Assembly (NCBI RefSeq): GCF_039525805.1
Contig: NZ_BAAAHZ010000001.1
Direction: 5' to 3' (one strand)
DNA from: Dietzia natronolimnaea
Lineage (GTDB): Bacteria > Actinomycetota > Actinomycetes > Mycobacteriales > Mycobacteriaceae
Length of the DNA stretch: 64,000 nt
Below, one piece after another: positions 25,787 through 34,137 of the stretch. The translations under genes and the position numbers were made by a program. Within the stretch, counting starts at the first letter, position 1, and each line of letters begins with the position of its first letter. The notes below the pieces were generated by a model. The model saw nothing but the letters and a program-made list of their open reading frames with translations. It had not been told where the DNA came from and did no database searches.

Positions 25787-25906
25787 ATGATCGACGCCGT
25801 TGTCGACTTCTTCCTCTTCGGTCCCGGCCGCGCCTTCCTCCCGGCGTTCCAGGGCAGCTTCAACATGGCGTACCCGCCCAACGCCCCCTTCCCCGACGAG
25901 TTCTGA
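25787..25906 (+). CDS. 39-residue aromatic, Pro-rich peptide
   Basis: The ATG at 25787 has AGGAG 6 nt upstream and a TACACT (25713-25718) that could be the -10 element. The peptide starts MIDAVVDFFLFGPGRAFLPA and ends in NAPFPDEF. It is rich in Phe, Pro and Ala, has one short hydrophobic stretch and no signal peptide. No family is recognised. Like the 43-residue peptide at 10644-10775 it is leaderless, acidic to neutral and Pro-rich near its C-terminus, so a small surface or membrane peptide is possible. It stands alone, 40 bp before the universal stress protein gene. Confidence 0.55.
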   Translation: MIDAVVDFFLFGPGRAFLPAFQGSFNMAYPPNAPFPDEF

Positions 25907-25946
25907 GAACGCCTCCACGAACCACCCGTGGCGGTAGTCTCGAGGC

Positions 25947-26843
25947 ATGGCTTCACTCGAGAATTCCGTGGTCGTCGGCATCGACGGTTCAGCAGCCTCG
26001 ACCGGCGCCGTCGCGTACGCCGCCAACACCGCCGCCACCCGGCGGGTCCCGCTCGTGCTGGTGACCAGCTACACGATGCCGGCCGCCATGTTCGCCGAGG
26101 GCATGGTCCCGCCCCAACCCGTCTACGACGAGTTGGAGAAGGAGTGCCAGCCGATCGTGGAGCAGGCCAGGGCCACCGCCCTCAAGGTCGCCCCGGACAT
26201 CGAGGTCTCGCACGCGATCGTCGAGGGCAACCCCTCGCAGGTCCTGATCGACTACTCCCGCAAGGCCAAGATGATCGTCCTGGGCTCGCGCGGACTGGGC
26301 GGGATCAAGGGGATGGTCCTCGGTTCGGTCTCGGCCTCGGTGGCCAGCCACGCGTTCTGCCCGGTCGTGGTGACCCGCGAGGACACCGACGACCTCGACC
26401 GCTCGGGCCCGGTCGTGGTGGGGGTCGACGGTTCCGAGGTCAGCACCAAGGCCACCGCGTGGGCCTTCGCCGAGGCCTCGGCCCGCGACGCCACCCTGAT
26501 CGCGGTGCACACCTGGATGGACCCGCAGGTCCAGGCCGCCGCCGCGGGGATCGCGCTGACCGATGAGGACTGGCGGCAGCTCGAGGAACAGCAGCTCGAG
26601 GTCCTGTCCGAGCGGCTCGCCGGCTTCTCCGACCGCTACCCCGACGTGCGGATCGAGCGGGTCGTCACCCGCGATCGCGCGGTCCGGGCACTCGTGGAGC
26701 AGGCCGAGAAGGCCCAGCTCGTCGTCGTCGGGTCCCACGGGCGGGGCGGATTCACCGGCATGGTCCTCGGCTCGACCAGTCGGGCGCTCCTGCAGGCCTC
26801 GCCCTGCCCGGTGATGGTCGTGCGCCCGGAGTCGCACTCGTGA
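25947..26843 (+). CDS. Tandem-domain universal stress protein
   Basis: The 298-residue protein has two UspA domains (about 1-150 and 155-298). Each keeps the ATP-binding motif: GSRGLGGIKGMVLGS and GSHGRGGFTGMVLGS. Two-domain ATP-binding Usp proteins are common in Mycobacteriales and often respond to hypoxia or starvation. No DosR-type box is evident upstream. The ATG at 25947 lies 6 nt after TAGTCT (25935-25940), a leaderless start. It overlaps the next gene by 4 bp. Confidence 0.93.
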   Translation: MASLENSVVVGIDGSAASTGAVAYAANTAATRRVPLVLVTSYTMPAAMFAEGMVPPQPVYDELEKECQPIVEQARATALKVAPDIEVSHAIVEGNPSQVLIDYSRKAKMIVLGSRGLGGIKGMVLGSVSASVASHAFCPVVVTREDTDDLDRSGPVVVGVDGSEVSTKATAWAFAEASARDATLIAVHTWMDPQVQAAAAGIALTDEDWRQLEEQQLEVLSERLAGFSDRYPDVRIERVVTRDRAVRALVEQAEKAQLVVVGSHGRGGFTGMVLGSTSRALLQASPCPVMVVRPESHS

Positions 26844-27127
26844 GCGCCGGGGAGGACATCCGGGTGCAGCGCAATTCCGCCGCCGGTCGGTTCGAGATCG
26901 TGGTCGACGACGTCGTGGCGGGTTTCGCCGACTACAGCGACGCCGACGGCGTCAGGACCTTCCCGCACACCGTGGTGGACAAGGAATTCGGCGGCCGCGG
27001 CCTGGCCGGGCGGATGATCGGCGAGGCCCTCGCGGTCACCCGCGACGAGGGCCTGCGGGTGCGGCCCGCCTGCGAGTTCGTCGAGCGCTACGTCCAGAAG
27101 AACCCGGACTCGGCGGACCTCGCCTGA
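26840..27127 (+). CDS. Small GNAT-like (YjdJ-type) N-acetyltransferase
   Basis: The GTG at 26840 overlaps the Usp gene by 4 bp. The 95-residue product matches the minimal GNAT type known from YjdJ/GTNAT proteins: a strand region GFADYSDADGVRTFPHTVV, then EFGGRGLAGRMIGEAL, which is the acetyl-CoA pyrophosphate loop, and CEFVERYVQKNP. The family binds acetyl-CoA; substrates are unknown. Pairing with a Usp gene suggests a stress role. Confidence 0.85.
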   Translation: MSAGEDIRVQRNSAAGRFEIVVDDVVAGFADYSDADGVRTFPHTVVDKEFGGRGLAGRMIGEALAVTRDEGLRVRPACEFVERYVQKNPDSADLA

Positions 27128-27286
27128 GGGCCACTGCTCACATGACACCTGAGGTGCAGGTGAGTAACGAATAAGCGACGATTAACCCCACACACGGCCC
27201 GACCGGAGGCGTTCGGGGCGCAAGCGTGTTCTGCTGTGGGTGCGGCTCGCACTCGGGCCGAGTACCTCTCGGGAAAGGATTACATC

Positions 27287-27574
27287 ATGGGGACAATCAT
27301 CGCCTGGATCATCATCGGCGGACTCGCCGGTTGGATCGCCTCCAAGATCATGAAGCGTGACGCCCAGATGGGCATTATCGCCAACATCGCCGCCGGCATC
27401 GTCGGCGCGTTCATCGTCGGTTGGCTCGTCTCGTTCTTCACCAACAGCGAGGGTGGCGCGATGCCGCAGGCATTCTCCATTCCCGGCGTCCTCGCCGCTA
27501 TCGTCGGTGCCTGTCTCGTGATCTGGCTCGTCAGCCTCGTCGGCGGTCGCAGCAACCGCGGCACCCGCGTCTGA
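27287..27574 (+). CDS. GlsB/YeaQ/YmgE family stress-associated membrane protein
   Basis: The 95-residue product has three membrane helices with Gly-rich packing (IIIGGLAGWIASKIMK, IIANIAAGIVGAFIVGWLV, VLAAIVGACLVIWLVSLV), the pattern of transglycosylase-associated/GlsB proteins. The function is unknown beyond induction under stress in several bacteria. The start is ATG at 27287 with GGAAAGGAT upstream. A small dyad (CACCTGAGGTG, 27146-27156) lies in the leader region. A strong terminator follows. Confidence 0.9.
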   Translation: MGTIIAWIIIGGLAGWIASKIMKRDAQMGIIANIAAGIVGAFIVGWLVSFFTNSEGGAMPQAFSIPGVLAAIVGACLVIWLVSLVGGRSNRGTRV

Positions 27575-27596
27575 TCAGGTCAGACCAGAACGTGCC

Positions 27597-27634
27597 GGAC
27601 GGCCCGGCCCCGATCCATCGGGGCCGGGCCGTCC
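27597..27634. terminator. 18-bp inverted-repeat terminator
   Basis: GGACGGCCCGGCCCCGAT and its exact complement are separated by only 2 bp, so the hairpin will open to a loop of about 6 nt. It lies 22 bp after the stop of the stress membrane gene and is followed by GCATTT. Confidence 0.85.
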
Positions 27635-27697
27635 GCATTTCGACGCGAGCGCCCGACAATTCCGGCATCACTCCGATAGGCCGATAGTCTGTCACCT

Positions 27698-28300
27698 GTG
27701 ACGAGCGCACGGTCGACCAAACCCGGACCGCGGGAGCGGCTCCTCGCCACGTCGACCCGCCTGTTCTCCACCGACGGGATCCGCGCGGTGGGGATCGACC
27801 GGATCCTCAGGGAATCCAAGGTCGCCAAGGCCAGCCTCTACAACACCTACGGTTCCAAGGACGAGCTCGTCGTGGCGTACCTGCGGGCCATGGCCGAACG
27901 GGACCGCGCCCTGTGGCAGCGACGCGCCGACGCCGCGCCGGACTCGCGCGGACGCATCCTCGCCTTGTTCGACATCGTCCGTGAGCGCGTGGAGCCCGCG
28001 ACCCCCGGCTCGTGCCACCTCGCCGCCGCCATCGAGTTCCCCCGCCCCTGCACGGCCGGCGAGCACGCCATCAGGGCGGCGGTGTCCGACCAGCGGGCCT
28101 GGGTCGCCTCGACCCTCCGCTCCGAGCTCGCCGGCATGGGGCTCGAGGACCCCGACAACATCGCCGACCTGGCGGACCGGTTGGCGATCCTCCACGACGG
28201 TTCCGTCACCGCCGCCATGCTCGGTGAGGTCGAGACCTCGGCGATGACGGCACGGAGCATGGCCGAGCTCATCCTGGGGATGGTCACGGAACCCTCGTGA
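27698..28300 (+). CDS. TetR family regulator
   Basis: The 200-residue product has the TetR DNA-binding domain (RLFSTDGIRAVGIDRILRESKVAKASLYNTYGSKDEL) and a helical ligand domain with GSCHLAAAIEF. This form is common among regulators of drug or stress genes. The GTG at 27698 lies exactly 7 nt after TAGTCT (27685-27690), so the mRNA is probably leaderless. The stop overlaps the sortase start by 4 bp, so the regulator is in one operon with the sortase gene, an unusual link. Confidence 0.9.
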   Translation: MTSARSTKPGPRERLLATSTRLFSTDGIRAVGIDRILRESKVAKASLYNTYGSKDELVVAYLRAMAERDRALWQRRADAAPDSRGRILALFDIVRERVEPATPGSCHLAAAIEFPRPCTAGEHAIRAAVSDQRAWVASTLRSELAGMGLEDPDNIADLADRLAILHDGSVTAAMLGEVETSAMTARSMAELILGMVTEPS

Positions 28301-29097
28301 CGCGCGCGGTGGGTGTGGTGGGCGAGGTGCTGGTGACGCTCGGCGTCGTGCTGGCCCTCTTCGTCGTCTACCAGGTGTGGTGGACCGACCTGGGCGCGGC
28401 GCGCGCCCAGTCCGCCGCCGACGCCGAACTGGACCAGCGGTGGGGTGGACAAGACAACCCGCGGGGTCGCGGTACGGGCGTCGACGACGGGGACCCGGGG
28501 ATCTCCGGACTCGCCGACGGCACCGCGTTCGCCCGTCTGTACATCCCCGCGTTCGGCTCGGACTACCGGTTCGCGGTGGTGTCCGGGACCAGCGACGCGG
28601 CGCTGGAGACCGGGCCCGGGCACTATACGGAGACCCAGGGTCCGGGTGAGCCGGGCAACTTCGCCGTCGCCGGGCACCGGGTGGGCCGGGGGTCGCCGTT
28701 CAACGACCTGGACGCCCTGCGCTCGTGCGATGCCCTGGTGTATGCCACGGCGGACCGGTGGCTGGTCTACCGCGTACTTCCCGTGGACGCCCCCGACCGC
28801 GCCTCGGCCCGCGCCCGGGCCGCCGAATGCCTGCCCACGGACCTCGCCGACCGCGCGACGTCCGGCATGTACGAGGGGATGTCCGGTGTCTCGGTGGTCC
28901 GCCCGGAGGACGTGTGGGTGATCGACGCGGTACCCGGACGCGCCGAGCCCGCCTCCCCCGACCTGCTGCCCCTGGCCACGCTCACCACGTGCCATCCGCA
29001 GTACTCGGCGGCGGAACGGCTCGTGGTCCACGCGGTACTCGAACGCAGCGAGGCGCGGGTACCCGGCGAACTCCCCGCCGAGCTGGGGGGTCGGTGA
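28297..29097 (+). CDS. Class E sortase
   Basis: The GTG at 28297 gives 266 residues: an N-terminal membrane helix (VLVTLGVVLALFVVYQVWW), then the sortase beta-barrel. The catalytic His is in FAVAGHRV (His127) and the Cys in TLTTCHPQY (Cys232), with the conserved Arg in AAERLVVHA. TLTTCxP and the single helix fit class E, which in actinobacteria prefers LAXTG signals. No protein with a sorting signal is encoded in the window. The ATG of the small membrane gene overlaps its stop by one base. Confidence 0.92.
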   Translation: MTRAVGVVGEVLVTLGVVLALFVVYQVWWTDLGAARAQSAADAELDQRWGGQDNPRGRGTGVDDGDPGISGLADGTAFARLYIPAFGSDYRFAVVSGTSDAALETGPGHYTETQGPGEPGNFAVAGHRVGRGSPFNDLDALRSCDALVYATADRWLVYRVLPVDAPDRASARARAAECLPTDLADRATSGMYEGMSGVSVVRPEDVWVIDAVPGRAEPASPDLLPLATLTTCHPQYSAAERLVVHAVLERSEARVPGELPAELGGR

Positions 29098-29279
29098 TGT
29101 ACGCCTGGCTCTACCGGAGGCTCCCGGGGCCCACCCCTGTGCGGATCGTGCTGGTCGTCGTCCTGATCGCGGCGGTGTTCCTGCTGCTGATGGAGGTGGT
29201 GTTCCCCGCGGTCGAGGCGCTCATGCCGTACTCCCACGTGGCGGTCGACCCGGTCGCGGCCTCCCCGCCCGCCCCCTGA
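29097..29279 (+). CDS. 60-residue single-helix membrane protein, sortase partner
   Basis: The ATG at 29097 overlaps the sortase stop. The peptide starts WLYRRLPGPTPVRIVLVVVL and has one membrane helix (about 18-40) with a short outside tail. I recall similar short proteins beside class E sortases in actinobacteria, but the function is unknown. Coupled translation suggests work in the same process. Confidence 0.75.
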   Translation: MYAWLYRRLPGPTPVRIVLVVVLIAAVFLLLMEVVFPAVEALMPYSHVAVDPVAASPPAP

Positions 29280-29297
29280 GCACGTCGGCCCCCTGAC

Positions 29298-29846
29298 TCA
29301 GTCGGCCACCCGGGGTGCGACGAGCTCGGCCACCCGCTGGACCTTGACCGACTGTTCCTGCGTGGACTGCACCGCCAGGACCTGTGTCCCGCGGGCGAGG
29401 ACCACCAGGGCGCCCCCCGGGCCGCCGGTGCGGCCACCGGTCCACCCGCCCTCGATGTCCGAGCGCTCCGACTCGCCGACCGGCGCCGAGCCGTCCACCA
29501 ACTCGGTGGCCCGCTCCTCCGACTCGACCGAGTACACGGTGGTCGTGAGCTGGACGGCCCCGTCGGCGCTGTAGAAGAAGCAGGCGGCGGGGTCGACGCG
29601 GTCGTCGATCCGCACGTCGGTGGCCAGCTCGCCGTTGAGCCTCGACGCCTCGTCGACCGACAGGTACGGGCACTCCGCACGGGTCACCGGCTCGACCTGC
29701 GGGATCTCCGGCTCGCTGGTCTCCGGCGGCGCGGTCCGGATCGTCCCCATCTCCGGCGCCGGCTCGGTGTCCCCGCCGCACCCCGCCATCACGCCGAGCA
29801 GGACGACGGACAGGGGTGCGAGAAGGGTCGTGGCGGCGATACGCAT
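29298..29846 (-). CDS. DUF2020-like lipoprotein
   Basis: The 182-residue product has a short signal peptide ending in the lipobox VMAGC (Cys23). A Pro/Glu/Thr linker leads to a domain with ECPYLSVDEAS, DPAACFFYSADGAV and a closing VAELVAPRV. This looks like DUF2020, known from mycobacterial and corynebacterial secreted proteins. The function is unknown. The ATG at 29846 follows TATCCT (29854-29859) by 7 nt, a leaderless start. It converges on the sortase operon. Confidence 0.7.
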   Translation of the reverse strand: MRIAATTLLAPLSVVLLGVMAGCGGDTEPAPEMGTIRTAPPETSEPEIPQVEPVTRAECPYLSVDEASRLNGELATDVRIDDRVDPAACFFYSADGAVQLTTTVYSVESEERATELVDGSAPVGESERSDIEGGWTGGRTGGPGGALVVLARGTQVLAVQSTQEQSVKVQRVAELVAPRVAD

Positions 29847-29939
29847 GATGACCAGGATAGGACCCGACCCGCTGGGTAAGGTCATCACCACCGAACTGAG
29901 AGACCGACACTCATCGACCACCGACGGGGAGGCGCCCAC

Positions 29940-30563
29940 ATGACCGGCCCACCCACGCAGGCGCAGGGCGCCGACCGCACCGAGCATCGCCGGCGCGAGC
30001 TGCGCGAGACCATCTCGTCGGTCGCGTTGGACCTGGCCCTCGAGCGGGGGCTCGACGCCGTGACGGTGGACCAGATCGCCAAGGCCGCCAACGTGTCCCG
30101 TCGGACGTTCTTCAACTACTTCCCCTCCAAGGCCGCCGCGTGCATCCCGGACGCCTTCCCCCCGGACCGCGACGCGGTGCACCTGTTCCTCACCGACCGG
30201 TCCGTGTCCACGCTGACCGCGCTCACCCGCCTGCTGTGGCTGCAGGTCGCGATGGCCCGGCAGGAGACCCCTCTGTTCAACCGGTTCCACGACATGTGGC
30301 GGCGGGAACCGGGGATCCGGACCGAGGTGTACGCGATCCTGTCCCGGACCGAGGAGGAGCTGGCCGCCCTGGTGGCCCGCCGGGAGGGCAGGGATCCCGG
30401 GTCCGTGGAGGCCGCGACGGTGGCGGCGGCGTCCATCGCGATCGTGCGGGTGGCGGTCGAGCAGTGGCGCACCGACGAGTCGCCGACCCTCCTGGAGGAC
30501 CGGATCCGCGAGTCGTTCGACGCCGTCATCAGGGCGACCGAGATCCTCCCCGGCGACGCCTGA
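29940..30563 (+). CDS. TetR family regulator
   Basis: The 207-residue product begins with a typical TetR domain (ALDLALERGLDAVTVDQIAKAANVSRRTFFNYFPSKAAA) and continues with helices containing WLQVAMARQETPLFNRFHDMWR. The FFNYFPSK form is common in actinobacterial regulators of efflux or lipid genes. GGGGAGG stands 9 nt before the ATG. It is divergent from the DUF2020-like gene by 93 bp and upstream of an unrelated lipoprotein gene. The target is unknown; self-control is likely. Confidence 0.88.
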   Translation: MTGPPTQAQGADRTEHRRRELRETISSVALDLALERGLDAVTVDQIAKAANVSRRTFFNYFPSKAAACIPDAFPPDRDAVHLFLTDRSVSTLTALTRLLWLQVAMARQETPLFNRFHDMWRREPGIRTEVYAILSRTEEELAALVARREGRDPGSVEAATVAAASIAIVRVAVEQWRTDESPTLLEDRIRESFDAVIRATEILPGDA

Positions 30564-30632
30564 CCCGTCCGGGCGGGCGTCCGCGGAACGGTCGGGATCA
30601 GGGATCGGACGCCGACGTCGTAGGATCGGCCC

Positions 30633-31607
30633 ATGCGATCGCAGCGACCCCGTCCCGGAACCGGGGGACGAATCGCCCGGGGGTTCGTGGCGTCGGCGGC
30701 GATGGTGGCCGTGTCGGGGTGCTCCGCGCTCGGCTTCTCCGACGCCGGCGAGACGGGTCCACCCCGGATCTCGCCGGAACCCCGGCCCGACATCGCCGCG
30801 GCGATGGTGGAGGGTCGTCCCGATCCCGACGTGCGGTTGAACGCGTGTGAACTCCTCGACCTGACGCCCGCCGAACTGATCGAGCTCACCGACGCCGACA
30901 TGCCCGAGGTCGAGCCCATCGGCTCCGGCGATCTGGGCCTGATGTGCACCTACGGCGGTCCGGGATCACCCGAGTTGTACGAGATGCAGCAGGCGGAGGC
31001 GGACGCCGAGGCGGAGGCGGAGGCGGAAGCCGGGGCCGAGGCGGAAGACGGGTCGGAGACGGGAACAGGCACGGCGACAGGGACGACGGCGACCGGGACT
31101 GCCGACCCCGGGGACGGGACGGGCGAGGAGCCCGAGTCCGTGGCGGGGGCCGACACCACCACGGAGGTCAAGCCCATGCCCACGACCTCGCCCACGACCA
31201 CGACCACCCGGACCACCACCGGTGAGCGGGACGAGATCCCCGACACCTTCGCGGCCGGGGTGGTCAAGCCACGTGGGGGCCCCCAGGCCGCGCTGCGCGG
31301 CCAGCCCGCGATGTTGGGGGTGCGGTACGCGTGTTCGGAGATCCGCGGAGCCGACGCGGCGTCGATCGAGGATGCACCCCCGGCCGCTCCCGAGGCGCCC
31401 GCCCCGGTCCGACCCGAACTCGATACCGCGTACATCGACTGCGTGGCGGCCCCGACCGGCGGGGGCGTCGAGGTCCACACGATCCTCATCGCGGACAACG
31501 ACCTGTGGCACATCACGTTGATCAGCCCGGAGACGCCGCGTTCCCCCGATGCCGAGGCACGGGCACTGGAGGGCCTGCGCAGGGTCGCCGAGCACATCCT
31601 CGGCTGA
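30633..31607 (+). CDS. Large lipoprotein with Ala/Glu and Thr linkers (DUF3558-like)
   Basis: The 324-residue product has a signal peptide with lipobox VAVSGC (Cys30). A first folded part (ACELLDLTPAELIELTDADMP, then MCTYGG) recalls the opening of DUF3558 domains. It is split by a long low-complexity linker (about 115-200) of Glu/Ala, Gly/Thr and Thr/Pro. A C-terminal part with YACSEIRGADAAS and YIDCVAAPTGGGVEVHTILIAD completes it. The four Cys could form two disulfides. Mycobacterial DUF3558 lipoproteins have unknown functions. The ATG lies 6 nt after TAGGAT (30621-30626), a leaderless start. Confidence 0.75.
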   Translation: MRSQRPRPGTGGRIARGFVASAAMVAVSGCSALGFSDAGETGPPRISPEPRPDIAAAMVEGRPDPDVRLNACELLDLTPAELIELTDADMPEVEPIGSGDLGLMCTYGGPGSPELYEMQQAEADAEAEAEAEAGAEAEDGSETGTGTATGTTATGTADPGDGTGEEPESVAGADTTTEVKPMPTTSPTTTTTRTTTGERDEIPDTFAAGVVKPRGGPQAALRGQPAMLGVRYACSEIRGADAASIEDAPPAAPEAPAPVRPELDTAYIDCVAAPTGGGVEVHTILIADNDLWHITLISPETPRSPDAEARALEGLRRVAEHILG

Positions 31608-32169
31608 ACCCGGGCCGCCCGGCGCGGAAATGGGGAACGACGCCGGAGCCCCTCAGCATCCGACGCCGTTCCCTCCTGCGGACTGCGCATCGCGCCTTCC
31701 GGAATCCACGCTCGCCTCGGAAGGCGGCGGGCCGACACCCCCCCCAGGTGCCCCGGTATTCATACCGGCCCCTCGTCGTGAAGTGACAGCCCCTCGTCCG
31801 CACTTCACCTCGCCACCGCACCCCCCGGCCGGTGACTGGAAGAACTCTATGTTGCACCCGCGGAGCAGGCAAGGCCATGATCTGCGGTTCTTCTGTTGAC
31901 TTTGGGTCAACAGTTGGAGCCGGAGGATCTACCAGCGGTTCTGCGGGCGCCGTTACCAATGAACATTGGAACCGTGACCCGGCGGGCCCGGGAGCGTGCG
32001 GATCGGACCCGCGAGGCCCGGTCGGCCCGACGGGTACCCAGCCACCAGGGGTCCGGGGTACTGTTACTGCTGTTGCCTGTGTGGCGCATGTGATTTCAGT
32101 GAGTCGTGCCCCGGGTCCACCCGCCCGAACCATCACCGCCGCCCGCCTGCCCGCGGCCGAAGGAGAACG
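31608..32169. other. 562-bp intergenic region with four dyad elements
   Basis: No gene is evident. It contains CCGGTAT-TC-ATACCGG (31753-31768), GTGAAGTG paired with CACTTCAC around a 15-nt loop (31778-31808), CTGTTGAC-TTTGG-GTCAACAG (31893-31913) and CCAATG-AA-CATTGG (31956-31969). The downstream gene is an L,D-transpeptidase with its own AAGGAGAA ribosome site. The elements may be operators or parts of a structured leader. Confidence 0.6.
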
Positions 32170-33057
32170 ATGTCCCGCCGATCCCGCTTCCTCGCGACCC
32201 TCCTGGTCACGACCGGCCTCGTCGTCGGACTGGCCCCCGCCGCGTCAGCGCAGTCCGTCGCCTTCCCCGGACTGGAGTCGGCGCCCCTCCCCCAGCTGCC
32301 CGGGCTGGCCACGCAGCCCGTCCTCACGATCCCCGTGCCGGCTCCGCCGCGCCCCGCCGTGGAGCCGGTGGCGTCGGTCTACCCCACCCGCGACGAGACG
32401 GTGGGCGTGGCGCAACCCGTCATGATCCGCTTCGACCGCCCCGTCGCCGACCGCGCCCGGGCGGAGGCCTCCGTGGGGATCCGCACGGCGCCGGCCGTCC
32501 AGGGCAGGTTCTACTGGGTCGGCGACACCGAACTCCGGTGGCGGCCACACGAGTTCTGGCCCGCCGGCACCTCGGTCACCGTGTGGGCCGGCGGGCGGGA
32601 GAACGTCTTCCGCACCGGCGACGCCGTCGTCTCGACCTACGACGACGCCACCCACCTGGTCACCGTCACCCGCAACGGGCAGGTCGTCCGGACGATGAGG
32701 GCCTCCGCGGGACGGGACTCCTACCCCACCCACAACGGCGTCTACTACAACGGCTGGCGCGCCCGCGAGGTCCGGATGGACTCCTCCACCTGGGGACTGT
32801 CCAGGACGGCGGGCGGCTACGACACGACCGTCGAGAACGGGGTGCGGTTGAGCTACGACGGCATCTTCATCCACTCCGCCCCGTGGTCGATCGCCGACCA
32901 GGGCGTCCGCAACGTCTCCCACGGCTGCATCAACCTCAGCCCCGAGGACGCGGCCTGGTACTACGACAACACCCGTAACGGCGACCCGTTCATCGTGGTG
33001 GGCGGCCCGGGACGGCAGTTCGGCGAGTTCGACGGCCAGGGCGACTGGAACTACTGA
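32170..33057 (+). CDS. L,D-transpeptidase (YkuD) with Ig-like domain, copy 1
   Basis: The 295-residue product has a signal peptide (cleavage near ASA-QS), a Pro-rich linker, an Ig-like domain (about 70-145, VYPTRDETVGVAQPVMIRFDRPV) and a YkuD catalytic domain. The motif runs from His in IFIHSAPW to SHGCINLSP, in the usual spacing, with Cys as nucleophile. Such enzymes make 3-3 cross-links in mycobacterial peptidoglycan and can attach proteins to it. No lipobox is seen, so it may be released or retained by other means. AAGGAGAACG precedes the ATG. It is followed by a close paralogue. Confidence 0.93.
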   Translation: MSRRSRFLATLLVTTGLVVGLAPAASAQSVAFPGLESAPLPQLPGLATQPVLTIPVPAPPRPAVEPVASVYPTRDETVGVAQPVMIRFDRPVADRARAEASVGIRTAPAVQGRFYWVGDTELRWRPHEFWPAGTSVTVWAGGRENVFRTGDAVVSTYDDATHLVTVTRNGQVVRTMRASAGRDSYPTHNGVYYNGWRAREVRMDSSTWGLSRTAGGYDTTVENGVRLSYDGIFIHSAPWSIADQGVRNVSHGCINLSPEDAAWYYDNTRNGDPFIVVGGPGRQFGEFDGQGDWNY

Positions 33058-33194
33058 GGCGGCCACGGGACCGGCCCCAGGCCCACCCCCGCGGGTCGGG
33101 GTGAAACACAATCGATATGGCGCACGACACCCTAAGAGAGTCCTCCGCCTAGGCTGAGAGGTACCCCTCGTCTCCGTCGTCCCCAGGAGTAGCA

Positions 33195-34118
33195 ATGACC
33201 CGTTCGCCCCGGATCACGGTCCTCGCCTCGATCCTCGCCGCGGCTGCGCTCGTCCTGGGGCTCGCCCCGGCGGCCAACGCGCAGTCGGTGATGCCCCCGA
33301 GCCCGCCCGGCATCCCCCAGCTGGAGAACGCGCCGTTGCCCACCCCGCTCATCCCGGGGATCGGGGCGATGCCGGTCCTCACCTATCCGGTGATCGGTCC
33401 CGACCGACCCGCGCCCGAGTACGGCGACGTCAACGTCTTCCCCACGCAGAACGAGATCGTCGGCGTGGCCCAGCCGGTCATGTTCTTCTTCGACCGGCCC
33501 ATCGCGGACCGGGCCCGCGCAGAGGCCACGCTCGGGATCCGCACCGAGCCCCCGGTGGCCGGGAAGTTCTACTGGGTCAACAACTCCGAGGTGAGGTGGC
33601 GTCCGCACTCCTTCTGGCCGGTCAACACCTCGGTCACCGTCTGGGCCGGCGGCAAGCGGCAGCAGGCCTTCCGCACGGGTGACGCACTGATCGCGGAGTA
33701 CGACGACCGCACCAAGCACATCACCGTGACACGGAACGGCCAGCACGTGCGCACCATGCGAGCGTCGGCGGGGATGCGCGGCTGGGAGACCTACAACGGC
33801 GTCTACTACACGGGCCAGCGTGGCCGGAGCGTCCGGATGAACTCGGAGGCGTTCGGTCTGCGCATCGAGAACGGCGGGTACGACTCGATCGTCAACGACG
33901 CAGTCCGGATGAGCTACGACGGCATCTACATCCACTCCGCGCCGTGGTCGATCGCCGACCAGGGTGTCCGGAACGTCTCGCACGGCTGCATCAATATCAG
34001 CCCCGAGGACGCCCGGTGGTACTACGAGAACTCGCGCAACGGCGACCCGATCATCGTCAAGAACGGACCCGGTCGGCAGTTCGGCGCCTTCGACGGCCAG
34101 GGCGACTGGAACTACTGA
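33195..34118 (+). CDS. L,D-transpeptidase (YkuD) with Ig-like domain, copy 2
   Basis: This 307-residue product resembles the gene before it over almost its entire length, including an identical HSAPWSIADQGVRNVSHGCI and the C-terminal FDGQGDWNY. The first 60 residues after the signal peptide differ. The two therefore arose by tandem duplication and share the same catalytic chemistry. The gap of 137 bp contains a possible TAGGCT -10 element and a separate ribosome site (CAGGAG), so expression may be independent. It converges on the lipase genes. Confidence 0.93.
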   Translation: MTRSPRITVLASILAAAALVLGLAPAANAQSVMPPSPPGIPQLENAPLPTPLIPGIGAMPVLTYPVIGPDRPAPEYGDVNVFPTQNEIVGVAQPVMFFFDRPIADRARAEATLGIRTEPPVAGKFYWVNNSEVRWRPHSFWPVNTSVTVWAGGKRQQAFRTGDALIAEYDDRTKHITVTRNGQHVRTMRASAGMRGWETYNGVYYTGQRGRSVRMNSEAFGLRIENGGYDSIVNDAVRMSYDGIYIHSAPWSIADQGVRNVSHGCINISPEDARWYYENSRNGDPIIVKNGPGRQFGAFDGQGDWNY

Positions 34119-34137
34119 CGCGGGACGCCCGCCCGGC

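Noticed and set aside
31896..32093. Short plus-strand frame (65 codons) in the gap before the L,D-transpeptidase
   Set aside because: Starts inside an inverted repeat, has no ribosome site and is Arg-rich like random GC-rich frames.
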